Of a stretch of DNA of 64,000 bases, positions 1-14,964 are shown one piece after another. Within the stretch, counting starts at the first letter, position 1; each line of letters opens with the position of its first letter. Origin of the DNA: Hermodice carunculata (lineage: Eukaryota > Annelida > Polychaeta > Eunicida > Amphinomidae); the NCBI GenBank assembly GCA_964020975.1, contig OZ026620.1:72226100-72290099 (forward strand). The letters are read 5' to 3'. The notes beneath the pieces were generated by a model. That model was given only the letters and a program-made list of their open reading frames with translations, did not search any database and was not told the DNA's origin. The position numbers and the translations under genes were made by a program.

Positions 1-3490
<3,490 letters not shown>

Positions 3491-4239
3491 CATTTGAAAT
3501 TGTATCTGGCCAGAAATTGGTCAATTTTTATCCAGTTTTTATCATGTTGGGCTCAAATTGTAGCAGCTGTAACTGTACAGACTTTTGTAATTTACATGAG
3601 GACTCTAAAGGTCAAAAGTCAGTGTCAACGGAACCTTTGAAATGTTCATCTGGCCATACCTCGGTCAATTTTTATCCAATTTGATCATGTTGGACTCAAT
3701 TTGTAGCTATTGTAACACTGCACATTTTTGTAATTTAATTGTGACCTCTAAAGTTTAAAAGTCAAGGTCATTTGGACATTTGAAATTCTGTTTAGCCAGA
3801 AATTGGTCAATTTTTATCCAATTTTGATAATGTTGGGCTGAAATTGTAACTTTTTTTAACACTGTAGATTTTTGTATTTTACATGTGACCTCTTAAGGGC
3901 AAGGTCATTTGGGCCTTTGACATTTACATCCAGTCATACCTCATCCAATTTCCATCTAATTCTAATCATGTTTGACTAAAATGGTAGGTATTGCAACATT
4001 GCATATTTTTATTATTAACATGTAACCTTTAAAGGTCAAAGGTTAAGGTCTTTCAGCGCTTTGAAAGTTTTATCTTGGTCGATTTTCATCTGATTTGGTT
4101 CATGTTGTACTTAAATTGTATGTATTTTGATGAAACAGACGTTGAAGAACTCTTTCCACGATTCAAATGACAAGATAAACTGTGCGCGCATCCAAAGCTC
4201 CCTTGTGTATTTGGTAAAAACAACTGCCTGATACAAAAT

Positions 4240-5625
4240 TAACAAGGCCGACCAGATGACGCCGACGTCGCAAACCTATCTCGTGTCTTATTTGCACTTT
4301 ATATCAATGACTTGCAACAGTTTTTTTCAGTAATGCTTATCATGGTTTAGATTCACTGGCAGAGGATCTTCGTACTCACATAAGTGACCCAGATGTAGAG
4401 GTTTATGTCAGACTTTATTTACTACTTGATGCTGATGACACAATTATTATGGCTGAAGACCCTAATCATTTACAAGATGCACTTAAACAACTTAAAAGTT
4501 ATTGTAATGACTTTAAGTTGAAAATCAATATTCAAAAAAACAAACAAACATGTTTTTATTTTTGCCAGAGGACAAAGCAAATATACCCATTTTTTCACTC
4601 ATGGAAATGACACTATAGTGATGTTTCCAGACGACTACACATATCTTGGAATCAAATTCAATTATTATAGTAGTTTGAACAAGTGCCAAATATATTTACA
4701 TGATCAGGCTTGCAAGGCAATGTATGCAGTTTGAAATAGAAGCGGACATCTCATGCTTCCTGTAGACTTACAAATACAGCTTTTTGATAGTTTGGTATTA
4801 CCAATACTTTTGTATGGCTCTGAAGTCTGGGGTCTTTACCGAAAGAGTATTGTTAATAGACTGCAGTTGAAATTTTACAAGCTAGTTTTAACGGTGAAAC
4901 ATATAACTCCAAGCTGTATGGTCTATAGAGAACTGGTAGATGCCCAGTTGGGGTTACTGTACAGTCTAGAGTGCTTGTGTACTGGGCTAAAATCTTCGGT
5001 ATGACTAATATTTGGAACAGACAAGAAGTAAATTTTCACTGGTTTAAAAATGCAGTTAAACTTAGATAAGAGGGCCAGTACAAACAGAAATGGCAATCTG
5101 AAATATATGATCATGAAAAGTATGTCAATTATAGGATTTTTAAAGATAATTTTGGATTTAAAAGATACCTTATTGATTTGCCAAAATGTCATGCCGTCAG
5201 ACTCTGTAAGTTCACAGCTGGAAATTTCAACTTATCCGTTACTTGAATGCAATATGAAGATATTCCTGGAGAAAACAGAATTTGTAATTTGTGTGATCTG
5301 GAAGTTGATGATGAGTTTCATGTGTTGTTCAAATGTAATTTATTGGAGAACACGAGAAAAAGACTACAACTTGAAAAAGTTACAATCAGACCTAACTACT
5401 ATAAATTCAAAAATCTTATGAATACTAAAAACCAAACCGAGCTAGTCAATTTATGTAATTTCATTAAAGTAATTAACAGTTACACAAGGTATTTATCAAG
5501 GTGTGCCTTTTTGTTCATGTCTTTCCTGTCACTGTACATATTTCTATTACATAAGTATTGTTGTTGCCTGATCAAGCATGTATCTCTTTTATGTTCCATA
5601 TACAATTTCTGGAAATAAATTCAAT
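4240..5625 (+). mobile_element. Non-LTR retrotransposon (LINE) fragment, RT to C-terminal zinc motif, decayed
   Basis: Broken frames on the plus strand read as the 3' half of a LINE ORF2. A segment near 4265-4325 reads LFALYINDLQQFF, the RT stretch just before the catalytic loop. 4425-4500 reads LLDADDTIIM followed by a typical helix; the usual Y/FADD motif has D in its first place. 4753-4920 reads FDSLVLPILLYGSEVWG, a conserved post-RT segment. 5247-5350 reads RICNLCDLEVDDEFHVLFKC, the C-terminal CCHC-like motif. Frameshifts and stops separate these pieces, so it is a dead copy, probably 5'-truncated. The style fits CR1/Jockey-like clades; the exact clade is not certain. An AAATAAATTC stretch near 5615 may be the 3' end. 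Confidence 0.85.
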
Positions 5626-6655
5626 TTCAACTGCAAGTTCAACTACATCCAACATGAATAATTGTAAACATATTTATTTCGAAGTAAATGGATTGCCCAA
5701 TAGCCATTGAGTGGCTAATCGAGGGGGCCTCCAGAATAAGTGGGACTCCAGGGGATTGGTGGGCCGCTCGCCGTTGGAGGCGCTTTAAGGGTTTTTCACC
5801 TCACTACTTGCTTAACGATGTACTAAATGGATTACCACTCTGGATGGTAGTCCATCTTAATTGCAAGTCCCTGATAAAATATTCCTTTTGCTTGATGTCA
5901 CTTTCTGCCCTTGGCACAAGTGAAGGACACTCACGCAAACAGACACACACATTTCTTATGCAAAAAAATTTAATTTTAGCTTAGGCCTACTTGTGTCATA
6001 AGGACACTAAACGTTGCACCCCGCTATGGAAATTTCAATATTTGAAATCGTGCCCAAGTTTGCAAAGGACTTCCTTGTTATATAAGGCCTATTGAAACTT
6101 CCTGCAGGAGGACGGACATGCCGAAACGGGTTATAGGTGACATTAGATATGAAAAGATATTGATTAAAAATACTTCAGCACTAGGCCTAGTATAATTGAG
6201 CCTAACACACTTAAAAAGTCTCATGTCCGCGGCAGCCCTTGAAGGTTCCAGCCGGGAAACTAGGACATATGGACAGGATGATTTATACTCATGTTATGAA
6301 AAGTAATGTAAAAAGTTCAGTCTCTTTGTCGTTAGTCATGCACTGGGTAAGGCACCTCTTAACGTTTATTTCAAACACTTTTGAATGATTACATTCCTTT
6401 ATATCCAGTGGAGCTTAGTCGCAAAGTGTAATAGCAGAAATGATAAATTATAGAAAATATGTTTCCATGGAAACACGTATAACATATAAAATTACTCAAA
6501 AGAGTTCACTCACATTTTGAAGCAATTAGTGGTTTGCAACTGACACAAATGAATTGTAGAATAAAGCGTAGTGTCAATATGAGATTGTAGCTAATCAGAA
6601 TATACAAATCACCCTATTTGCATATCAATTGATTTTAGAAATAATAGTTTTTTGA
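5626..6655. other. Stretch without recognised gene
   Basis: I see no supported coding region. There are short hairpin-like words (GCCATTGAGTGGC near 5702 and GGATGGTAGTCCATC near 5840) and AT-rich sequence toward the decayed gene that follows on the minus strand. This may hold the 3' flank of that gene copy. Confidence 0.5.
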
Positions 6656-6969
6656 AGGATAATTGTCCCAGAAATGGGTGCTGCTATTTGCACAACCATC
6701 TTCATATGTGCACAGTTCTGTACATTTCAAGTTTTTTTTGGCAACATTTGCATACTCCACTGCACCGCACCATGCACCCACAACGAATAAGCTCTCTGCA
6801 TGCAGCAGATGTATGCGGGAGGGTTGTCCACACAGGTGACCCATTGCCTGTTTCACCAGACATCCAACCCCAGTTTGCTGGATCTGGCATATCTGGACAT
6901 GGAACCAAAGCCAATCCCCAGAAGTAACCTGCCTGTAAGATTAATCTTTGAGCATGTTTGTACAAAGAA

Positions 6970-7999
6970 TCACTTGTGAAAGGTATGTTCTGCAGCAGTA
7001 AAGAGATCTCGTCTTGCCTCATCACAACTAGTCATGCCACAAATTTTACAGTACATTACTAGTACAAAGCGCTCAATTTGTTTCATGCAATTCTCAGGAA
7101 TACTGTCAGGCTTGTATGACAATGCGACAAACGTGTCTGTGATGGCAGGGTGTGCAAGCCAGACCTCCCATGCAGTCTTTTTGCCTATGTCAGCAAAGCG
7201 AGAGGTTGTATCACATCCTCTTATGGCATGGAATACAGGCAAGGCTTTGCAATGTAAAGGGCCAATTGGCAATCTCATGGACTGGTGTATATTGGAAATG
7301 CTTACCAGATCCAAATGCCACAAATAGGTGTTGAAGGTTGTCAATGCATGGGGAAAATGCTATGGCCAATACAACAAAATCTGTGTCAACAGTTTAAACC
7401 ACAATCTTACGATTGCCCTGTTTGACACAATTGGTAATGTGCAGAATGATTCTACTATCTGCTTCCTCTTGGGAACATTGCACTTTTGAAATATCTTTAG
7501 CTATGGTAGGGGATGCTAGGACAGTTTGACCATGTGTACAGATTAGCTGTTTATTTTTATGTGCACAGAAAGACATTACATTTTTTGCCTGGAGTTCATT
7601 CAGTTCAGTTTTATTTTTGTCATCACAAAGAAACAGTGGCCAGTTTGATGGAATGGGAATATTGTCTGTAACCTTCCTGCGAACACCAAGGCCCCTTTTT
7701 GCTCGAGTCTCTGCCTTAAGACTATGTTTTTTATAGACATCCAACACAATGTCAAGTCTTTGGCAACCTGTCAGTTGGTTCTCTACATAGGGAATGAATT
7801 TATTGTTGATGTAAATGTCAAATGTCTTACAACCTATAGGTAATATCATATGGACTAATGCAGATCTATCAAGGATTTTGGCATCAACAGGTGGTGTTTC
7901 ATTGCATTTTTCCTGGCAGTGGTCCATCAGACATTTAACAAGATCAGATGTTTTTACCCTGGCGAAGCTTTTTCGTTTTGTGATTGGGACGGGGGACAC
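6970..7999 (-). pseudogene. XPG/FEN1-like nuclease (PIN-fold) segment of the family copy
   Basis: This is the most readable part of the larger gene copy. In order it shows AKILDRSALV, RLDIVLDVYKKHSLKAETR, SQEEADSRIILH, VDTDFVVLAI and, in the other frame, RGCDTTSRFADIGKKTAWEVW. These line up with the FEN1/XPG acidic set: an N-terminal D, the D of a VFDGxxxxLK-like motif, an E-E-x-D cluster like EAEA, D-x-D, then GCD followed by a helix-hairpin-helix-like GxGKKxA. The match is motif-level, made by eye. If right, the ancestral protein would be a metal-dependent DNA/RNA flap or structure nuclease. Two frames are needed to read it, so a break separates the DTD and GCD parts. Confidence 0.68.
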
Positions 8000-8519
8000 G
8001 AAGCATTTTCATGTTTGAAAAAATCTGCCATGTCACCATTTCTCCTTTGTGTGGAAATATACATTTCAGGAAACAGTTTTGCATCTGACTTCAGATTGTC
8101 AATGACATCTTTCTTCCGGAAGGCCCTTTTGGCTGGGAATTACAAAATGTGGGAAGGTTGGTTCTGTAAGTGGTATCTGTTATTGTTTGTTTGGCTGGCT
8201 GGAAATTCCTCAGACATAAATTCCAATAACCAAGATTTGCCCACTGCCCTGGCATCATGCAATGCTTTCATTGCATTATCATTCATAATGGCCTTGGTAT
8301 CAAGAGCAAAAAGGGTGCCAAAATCTTCTACAAACAGGTTTCCCATTTTGTCTATTTGAGAAACCAAAGACTTGACATTGTGTTTGAAGTCAGACAAGAA
8401 AGTTGGACCCTGCTCATGATGACCAGTGCACGTTTTGGCATGTGCACATTTGGAGACAGTTTCAAATTCTTGAACTAACCAACAGAAATCTGACCACCCA
8501 CCATCCATCTATGTAAAGT

Positions 8520-8894
8520 CTATCCATCTTGAAAAAGCCCTGATGTCCCACCATCACCTTTCACTTTGGCGTTTTCTTGTTCATGAGCATGATCAAGGGA
8601 GATGTTAGAGAATTTGTGCATGCTTTTCCGTACTGTGAAATGCCTATGTTTGAATTTCTCAAACAGTTTTGGGTGTGAATGCTCTAGCATCAATAGGTCA
8701 CGCAAGTGCACTGTAGCCCACCATGCATGGTTCAAGTGATCAAAAGCAAAGAACAGAGGAACAATATTCACCAAAACATGACAGTACAGAACAAAGTCAG
8801 CTTCACAAATTGTACGCACAAAGAGAAGGGTATATAAAACCAACTGCACTGTCTTATTCCAATAGTGGAACTGGGGCTGTTGCTGGCACATCAT
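8520..8894 (-). pseudogene. Middle segment of the XPG-like family copy
   Basis: A 124-residue open stretch holds PQFHYWNKTVQLVL, FFAFDHLNHAWWATVHLRD, HPKLFEKFKHRHFTVRKS and HEQENAKVKGDGGTSGL. In the family the second block is usually FxLDHxNYARWxxVHLRDM and the last EQNNAxVKGDGGAxGL, so this copy has drifted. It precedes the nuclease segment in reading order. A further open piece at 8140-8508 (FVEDFGTLFALDTKAIM) continues it in a different frame. Confidence 0.7.
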
Positions 8895-9700
8895 AGTGGT
8901 CTATTGCTCTCTGCTGAAGCATTCCTCTTTGTTGTGCAGCTTTTGGGCCTTGTAGAAGTCATTAGCAAGGTGCTGTAGTACCCCAAGGAATGCTGCTGTT
9001 ACTTCATAGAAGTAACATGATCTTGTTACATGCCCCCTTTCACAACATCATCAGCTTTGCCAGAAGTAGTGATGCCTGCTTCAACAAGTGCGGTGCTCCA
9101 AACAGAACCATCAATTCAATGGCCAAGCAATTTCATTAAATTTATTTCTATGTGACGACCTCCCATAAGGAATAAATATTTATTTTCACCAACATCATTA
9201 GGCCACTGCCATTGGCACTGTTTGAGTATGGCATACAATGATTGATCAGTGGTGATGAAAGGCGTTTATCCTGGGTTGAGGCACTCAAAGACATTTCATA
9301 CCACATGCATTGCATGCAACATCATTGCTTGGAATTAAGAGTTTTCTGGGAATAGTGGCAATAAGGACACTACTGAGGGGGGATGTTGCATATCTTGTAG
9401 ATTGGAAGCATGTTAAACTGCCCTTGAAATAAACTCAATACCTTCAAGTTTATCTCTTTTACATATTTCATTCACATTCTTCAGCCAGCCATATTCCTGC
9501 AGCTTTGCTTCCTCAATAATGGTACTGTCTGGGATGATAACATCTTGAGAAAATGGAAATGCAGGATCTTCTTTGGCTAATGTCACCGAGGGAACTATTT
9601 AATATTATGGGGGTAGAGGACCAATGGATAATGACTCCATAGATCTGTTATATTTCACCACATTCTCTGGACACACACCAAAGTTGTCTGCAGTGGGACT

Positions 9701-11053
9701 TTAGGCCAGAGAAATGGCACTGCCATGGAATGCACCCTGTGCCAATTTAGCCTTTGGATTGACATCAAGGTAATCTACTATCCCCCCAGTTGTGATTCCC
9801 ATTCTACAGTTCATAGGACAAACTAATCCACTGGAACTGTACCTATCAACACCTGCCTGACCACAAATGGTTGATATATGGGGCACTGATGGTAGGAAAC
9901 TCCCAAACCGTGTTCACAGAGTGTCTCTATGATATCACGATCTCTGGTTTTTGTATGTATGAGCAAAGATATATTTGTACGTAGTGGTGTCTCTCTCTCT
10001 CTTTGTTATGACGGAAACGTGCCTTTGATTTGGAGGTGTGTAAGGTATTAAAAACCAGCAATTGTGCTATTGATAGGCCCACTTTTTCTTGTGCTTCATT
10101 TTGAATATTTTTCTGGTATATTTCATTACCATACAGAATCATATTTACCAACTTCAGCAAAGCATCTGGCACTGATTTTCTCTGTCAATCACTTTCAAAT
10201 GTGCCATTGAATTCCCACTGTGTTTTCATTATTTCACGTCTAAGTTTTGTAGCAGATCTGGCCAAATGAGCTGCACAATCATCAGATTCAATTCCACATC
10301 CCAACATTATGGCATCCCCTATATGTTTCTCATGAATAAAGTATACATGCTTTCCACTATAATGGCATGTAAGGCCTTTAATTTCTGTAACCAGTCTCTC
10401 TTTCAACCTTGCACTTCGGTTTCTATACCATATTGTTTTTGTTTCCCCTCATACTGTGTCACTAGATTCGAAGCTTGAAAACTATAATATCTTGTTCAGA
10501 CATAGTTTCCTCAATGTGTGATATAATCTCAGAAAAGATAGTTTCATGCAGGGACTTTTCTTTGTCATTTACAGTTTCGTCACCATTTGCAGTTTGTGAT
10601 TTTAGCAGACACGTGAACTATGTCAGAAACACTTTCTGCACTAATTTTCCTGAGTGGAAATTTGCGTGTTGCAGCTTTATCGCAAAAGAAACACACATCA
10701 GTTTTGTGTTTTCTTATGTCACAGCTGTGCCGTGTGCTCTTCTTATTAATATCAGAAGACACAACTTCACCTCTTTTTCTGAACAATCTCTGTAGTTTTT
10801 CATTGTCAATTTTACCAGAGCAAGTTTTATGCCATTTGGCTTTTCCCTCCTTGGATGTTTCTTCTGTTACTCTTCCACTGTCTAACCATTCCATGTTAAT
10901 ATCAAAAGGCAAATATTCTGATTCATGAAAACTGCTTGATGTTTTTTGCCACTGTATGATAGCCAATACCAGCATCGGATTTACGTGACAAATTACATGG
11001 ATCAACCAGTCTCTCATTTGTATCGTCCTTTTGACATAGTATGCATCCTCCAA
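9701..11053 (-). pseudogene. N-terminal segments of the XPG-like family copy
   Basis: Four open pieces (10580-11053, 10185-10406, 9927-10172, 9701-9886) read in order on the minus strand. They show paired cysteines (CFFCDK), KWHKTC, SIAQLLVFNTL, RHNKERE and GLVCPMNCRMGITTGG. The Cys/His spacing suggests zinc binding near the N-terminus. The CILCQKDDTNE start lies in a different frame from FDINMEWLDSG, so a frameshift falls between them near 10940. Confidence 0.68.
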
Positions 11054-11080
11054 TCTATTGTGGACAAGCTTGCACTCCTG

Positions 11081-12205
11081 CTCTCTGGGTTACTGGGACC
11101 AGGAGTGGGAAACTGAAACAATTTTGCTTTGCGTGATATGATTGTTAGAAAATAGGGCTTGTGCAAACTGTATCAGGGAATAATGACTGTATTTGGATAT
11201 CTACAGTTTGGACAAGCAATTTTAAAATTGATTGACCATGTATCACAAGTTTAAGGAGCCTATAGTCAAGAATAAAATATGTAGAGCAAAACTCGATTTG
11301 GTTGCTTGATGTGTCCACAAATTTTCAGTAGGCAGAGAGCCCGCTTAAAAAAACAACAACAATAAGTGAAAAACAGCAACACTATCCAAAGCAGTTTTAA
11401 GTGTAGTTTTTGGATGGTGCCTAGCACTTTTACAAAATAGAGAGGGTAGACTACAGGCCACAAAAAGGGATGGATGTAAGCAACCCAAGCACAGCTGTTA
11501 TGAACAGAGTCAGTTCTCCGAAAACAGACGAGAAATTCACAGCCCAAAGCAGAGTCCATACAGCAGACCTCTGTAAAGACTGGAAAACTGTATAGCAGTT
11601 TTCCGAGGAAAGATGGTTGGTATTTCAACCAACCAGACTCTTCATCATGACAATTCAAAGATTCTCAGGTGACTTAAATGAGTGAATGACACTGGGGAGT
11701 CACAACTTCCAATATTTCTTAACAAACAATTCTTTTCAAAGTACCAAATATACAATATATGCAGCTTGAAATTTGATGACCAGGTATATGAGGATATATT
11801 TATCATTCTTGTTTGTGTGATTACAAAAATATGTGAGCGCTAGTCAAAAACAAGGGATTAATTTGTTTAAAAAATCTTTGGGGGCTTCACTTTCAGAGGT
11901 AATTTCAGTGCATTACTACCTTGGAACTCGCTGTCCCACATATTCAGTGTACCAATTCGAAAACAATGACTGAAGCATGTAATGTGTCCACACTGCCCTT
12001 ATTGAATGACTCACTCATTTCGTTCAAAGTCAAAATGATCAACGGCTATGAACCACTCTCAATATATACTCCAAAATTAGTTTGCCTTGCAAATAGGTCA
12101 TTTTACACACATTTTAAATCATTATTCAGGATATGTTCTGGGTTTATTTAAACATGATATCAAACTGTATCACACAGGCGATGACAAAACCAATATGATA
12201 TTTTT
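11081..12205. other. Stretch without recognised gene
   Basis: A 130-residue open frame on the minus strand (11266-11658) matches nothing I know and has no supporting context. A small hairpin GGTTGGTTGAAATACCAACC lies near 11615-11636 (on the minus strand). Otherwise AT-rich spacer. Confidence 0.5.
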
Positions 12206-12209
12206 TTCA

Positions 12210-13482
12210 ATTTTTAGCTAAGCTGACTTGTCAGTCAGCTGGGCCTATCTTATGGTCCTCCGTCCGTCGTCCGCCCATCGTCCGTCCGTCCGTCAAACAA
12301 CGTTGTTCACTGTGTGGTAATGCTGCGGATTCCTGATTTTTAACGATTTTTTTTTAATACGGCTTCTTTTCGGTAAATGCATCTATTGTATTGATTACTA
12401 TGTAAGTCATTGGGCATTCTAATGCTAATTTGCATTTTCGACTTCTTCTCCAAAACCGTCATCCAGATTTACTTCAAACTTGGTGCGGATGTACCTTGGG
12501 TGGGTGTCTACCAGGTTTGCTCCAATGGTCATCTTTCAATGATTTTTGGAGTTTTAATGATTTTTTTTTTCAAAAATCTTTCCAAAAATTTGAATAGGAA
12601 AGTTTAACATGGGAATTTCTTGTAATGGTTATAACTTAAAAAATATTGACCAGATTTACTTCAAACTTGGTGGGGATGTGCCTTGGGTGGATTTCTACCA
12701 AGTTTGTTCAAACGGTCACGCTCTTTTGATTTTCAGATTTTTTAATGATTTTTTTGGTTCTTTTTGGGGCAAACCTTAAAAACTTTTTTCCTCTGGAACT
12801 GCTGACACAATTGCTTTGATATCATACATAGACACTCCCAGGGACACCTAGTTCCAAATTTGTTCACTATGTGGTGCTGCAATTCTTTTCTATTTTTTTA
12901 ATGAATTTTTTGTATGGTTGTGCTTTTTTTTCACTTGTTCTCAGAATTTCCACTCAGATTTAGCTGAAATATAACGGATATGTTCTTGTGGAAGGGTCAA
13001 ACAAAGTTGTTGACTAGGTGGCACTGCTTTGGATTCCTGATTTCTAAGGATTTTCAATTTGGGTACTTATTGGTCGATGCAGCTTTCCTGTTGATTACTT
13101 TGTAAGTCATTGGGCGTTCTAATGCTAATTCACAGTACAACTGACACGAAATTTACTGTTTACTTGATAACTTGAGATCTGGTTTGAGTAAGTACCGTGA
13201 TGCTGCACATGTTTATGCTTCTGTATGAAGGTCATGCTTAGAGAGTACATGGATGACCTTGACCTCGATTCTGGTGGCACAGTGCAACATACATGAATTT
13301 TACTCTTCACTGTAACTTGAGAACTACTTGAACCGTGATGTTGCACAAGTTAGTGTTCTTCTATAAAGGTCCGACCTACTCAGAACATGGGCGACCTTGA
13401 TCCTTTCCCAAGTTCACAGAGCTGCAAGTGTGATGAATGTCTAGGTCAGCTGAGCATGGGCTGTTCACACAGCCCTCTTGTT
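12210..13482 (+). repeat. 'CAGCTGAC' repeat element, copy 1, with 3' stem-loop end
   Basis: It opens with TTTTTAGCTAAGCTGACTTG and the inverted word GTCAGTCAGCT, followed by a CCGTCCGTCCGTC run. Internal units carry CTTCAAACTTGGTGGGGATG, GCCTTGGGTGG, TACCAAGTTTGTTCAAA and TTGTTCACTANGTGG. It closes at 13458-13482 with the stem-loop GGGCTGT-TCAC-ACAGCCC, then TCTTGTT. The same architecture recurs at 14965, 36270 and 46310. No protein coding is seen, so it is probably a non-autonomous element. Confidence 0.75.
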
Positions 13483-13499
13483 TTAACAAAAAATGTAAG

Positions 13500-14340
13500 T
13501 GTAAATTGGTGAATTTTACAAAAAAAACCCCCACTTTTATTGATTACTTGCAGTTTTATGATAAAAAATTTACAATTAATTGCAATAATTCATAAAGTCC
13601 ATTTATTTACCTTTAATTTGATACCTAGTCTCTATTTCTACCATAAAATGCACGAATGTTGTGACAGCATTTAAAATATACTTGAACATTAGATTTTCAT
13701 GATGTTACCATGGAAAGCTGTAATTTAAGGCATGCTTGTCACAAGATACCTGTTGTTCCCTGGACTAAAATGAAAGATAATATACTTGTCTACAATTGTG
13801 CCAATCGGGATACCTGTATGAAAATCTGTATTGTTTTAAGAATTAACAATATAGGTGTAAATCAAGAAATTTTCCAAACAATGCATTTTTATCAATACAT
13901 TGCATTTTACATTATTGAATTATAAAAATATTTATAGCAAATCAGAAAGTCCATTTACTTAGCTTTAATTTGATACGTCATGTGTCTTTCTACCATAAAA
14001 TGCATCAAAATTACGGAAAGTTTTTCATTTTTACTTCAACATTACGGAAAGTTTTTCATTTTTACTTCAACATTACGGAAAGTTTTTCATTTTTACTTCA
14101 ACATTATAATTTCCCGACGTCACCATGGAAACATGTAATTTTAGGCATGTTTGTCACCAGTTACAGGTTGTTTCCTTCACTGAATTGAAGATGGTATTCT
14201 TGTCTTTAATTGTACCAATCGGCTTAGCTGTACTCTGAAGCGCCTGATTTGGCCAAAATGTGGTCTCTATGAGCTGGACTAATTGTTACGTGCTTGACAT
14301 ACAGCATATTACTTCTTGGAAAATAAATATATCATTGTTA
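13500..14340. repeat. Duplicated AT-rich block with a 31-base triplication
   Basis: A segment at about 13593-13825 (AAAGTCCATTTATTTAC through GTGCCAATCGG) recurs, diverged, at about 13947-14222. The second copy holds three exact tandem copies of a 31-base word starting ATTACGGAAAGTTTTTC at 14010, 14041 and 14072. Open frames across it are not convincing. Confidence 0.75.
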
Positions 14341-14396
14341 TATATATGTTTCTTTCTTATTTTGAGCCTAATACAGCTATAATTACTGGATGAAAA

Positions 14397-14549
14397 TAAA
14401 ATTAACCACGTAGAGAATACTTCTGCGCAGAAAGGCCAAGTTCATGCCTGGTCGGATCACTTGGAGTCCACGAAATGGACGTATGGTGATCCGGCCAGGC
14501 ATAAACTTGGCCTTCCTGGGCAGCAGTATTCTCTACTATGTTAGTTTTA
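14397..14549. repeat. 153-base foldback (single long hairpin)
   Basis: The two halves are reverse complements from end to end: TAAAATTAAC with GTTAGTTTTA, GTAGAGAATACT with AGTATTCTCTAC, AGGCCAAGTT with AACTTGGCCT, ATGCCTGGTCGGATCAC with GTGATCCGGCCAGGCAT, and an apical GTCCA-CGAAA-TGGAC. It could be a MITE or foldback element, or the source of a hairpin RNA. No target-site duplication is obvious. Confidence 0.85.
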
Positions 14550-14960
14550 CTCTTATATTTATGTGTAACATGCCACTCCTTTTTCTTTTTAAAGTAGTCA
14601 TGTCTTGTTGTGCATAAAGACAAAATAAAAGTTTTTAACGGATTTTGTCATGCATGATGATTAGGAACTCGCCCCGGCGACTCCTGCGAGTGGGAGGAGT
14701 ATGCAGTCCTACTTTCTGTGCCTCATGCAAAGCTGTTCGTGTACAATTTTGCGCGAGGAAATTTTTTGCTCGATTAAAAATTGCTCGTGGAACATAATTT
14801 CAATAAAAGTTTGCACAAATTTAGGTTTGGGTTAGGCCCATATAACTATCTGAAGTTGAAAAAAGGCATAAAAACGAGGTCGAATTTCAAATTAGTCATT
14901 ACCTGCAGGATAATGGAATATAGGTAGTTCAAAATGTGAAAATCCTTTGATCATTTTAGC
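14550..14960. other. Spacer without recognised gene
   Basis: AT-rich sequence with a small GC-rich patch near 14670-14700 (CGCCCCGGCGACTCC). No supported feature. Confidence 0.5.
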
Positions 14961-14964
14961 ACCT

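Larger units (their letters stand above)
6660..11080 (-). pseudogene. Broken near-full-length copy of an unnamed multi-copy family with XPG/FEN1-like nuclease core and Cys-rich tail
   Basis: Read on the minus strand, successive fragments keep one family order. Near 11040 is a CxxC start (CILCQKDDTNE), then FDINMEWLDSG and KWHKTC near 10850-10920 and CFFCDKAATRKFPL near 10680. Next come ILYGNEIYQ and SIAQLLVFNTL (9927-10172), VDRYSSSGLVCPMNCRMG and FHGSAISLA (9701-9886), FITTDQSLYAILKQCQWQW near 9200, a block with HAWWATVHLRDLL and EQENAKVKGDGG (8520-8894), the nuclease core (about 7000-7999), and a Cys cluster (CRELIRCGC, then CTELC near 6700). I recognise the pattern from anonymous repeated proteins in cnidarians, molluscs and fish but know no accepted name. 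Several frameshifts and stops separate the parts, so this copy is probably dead; introns are not evident. Function unknown. Confidence 0.75.

Noticed and set aside
11266-11658. 130-residue minus-strand open frame
   Set aside because: No recognisable domain and no gene context; length is within chance for this window.
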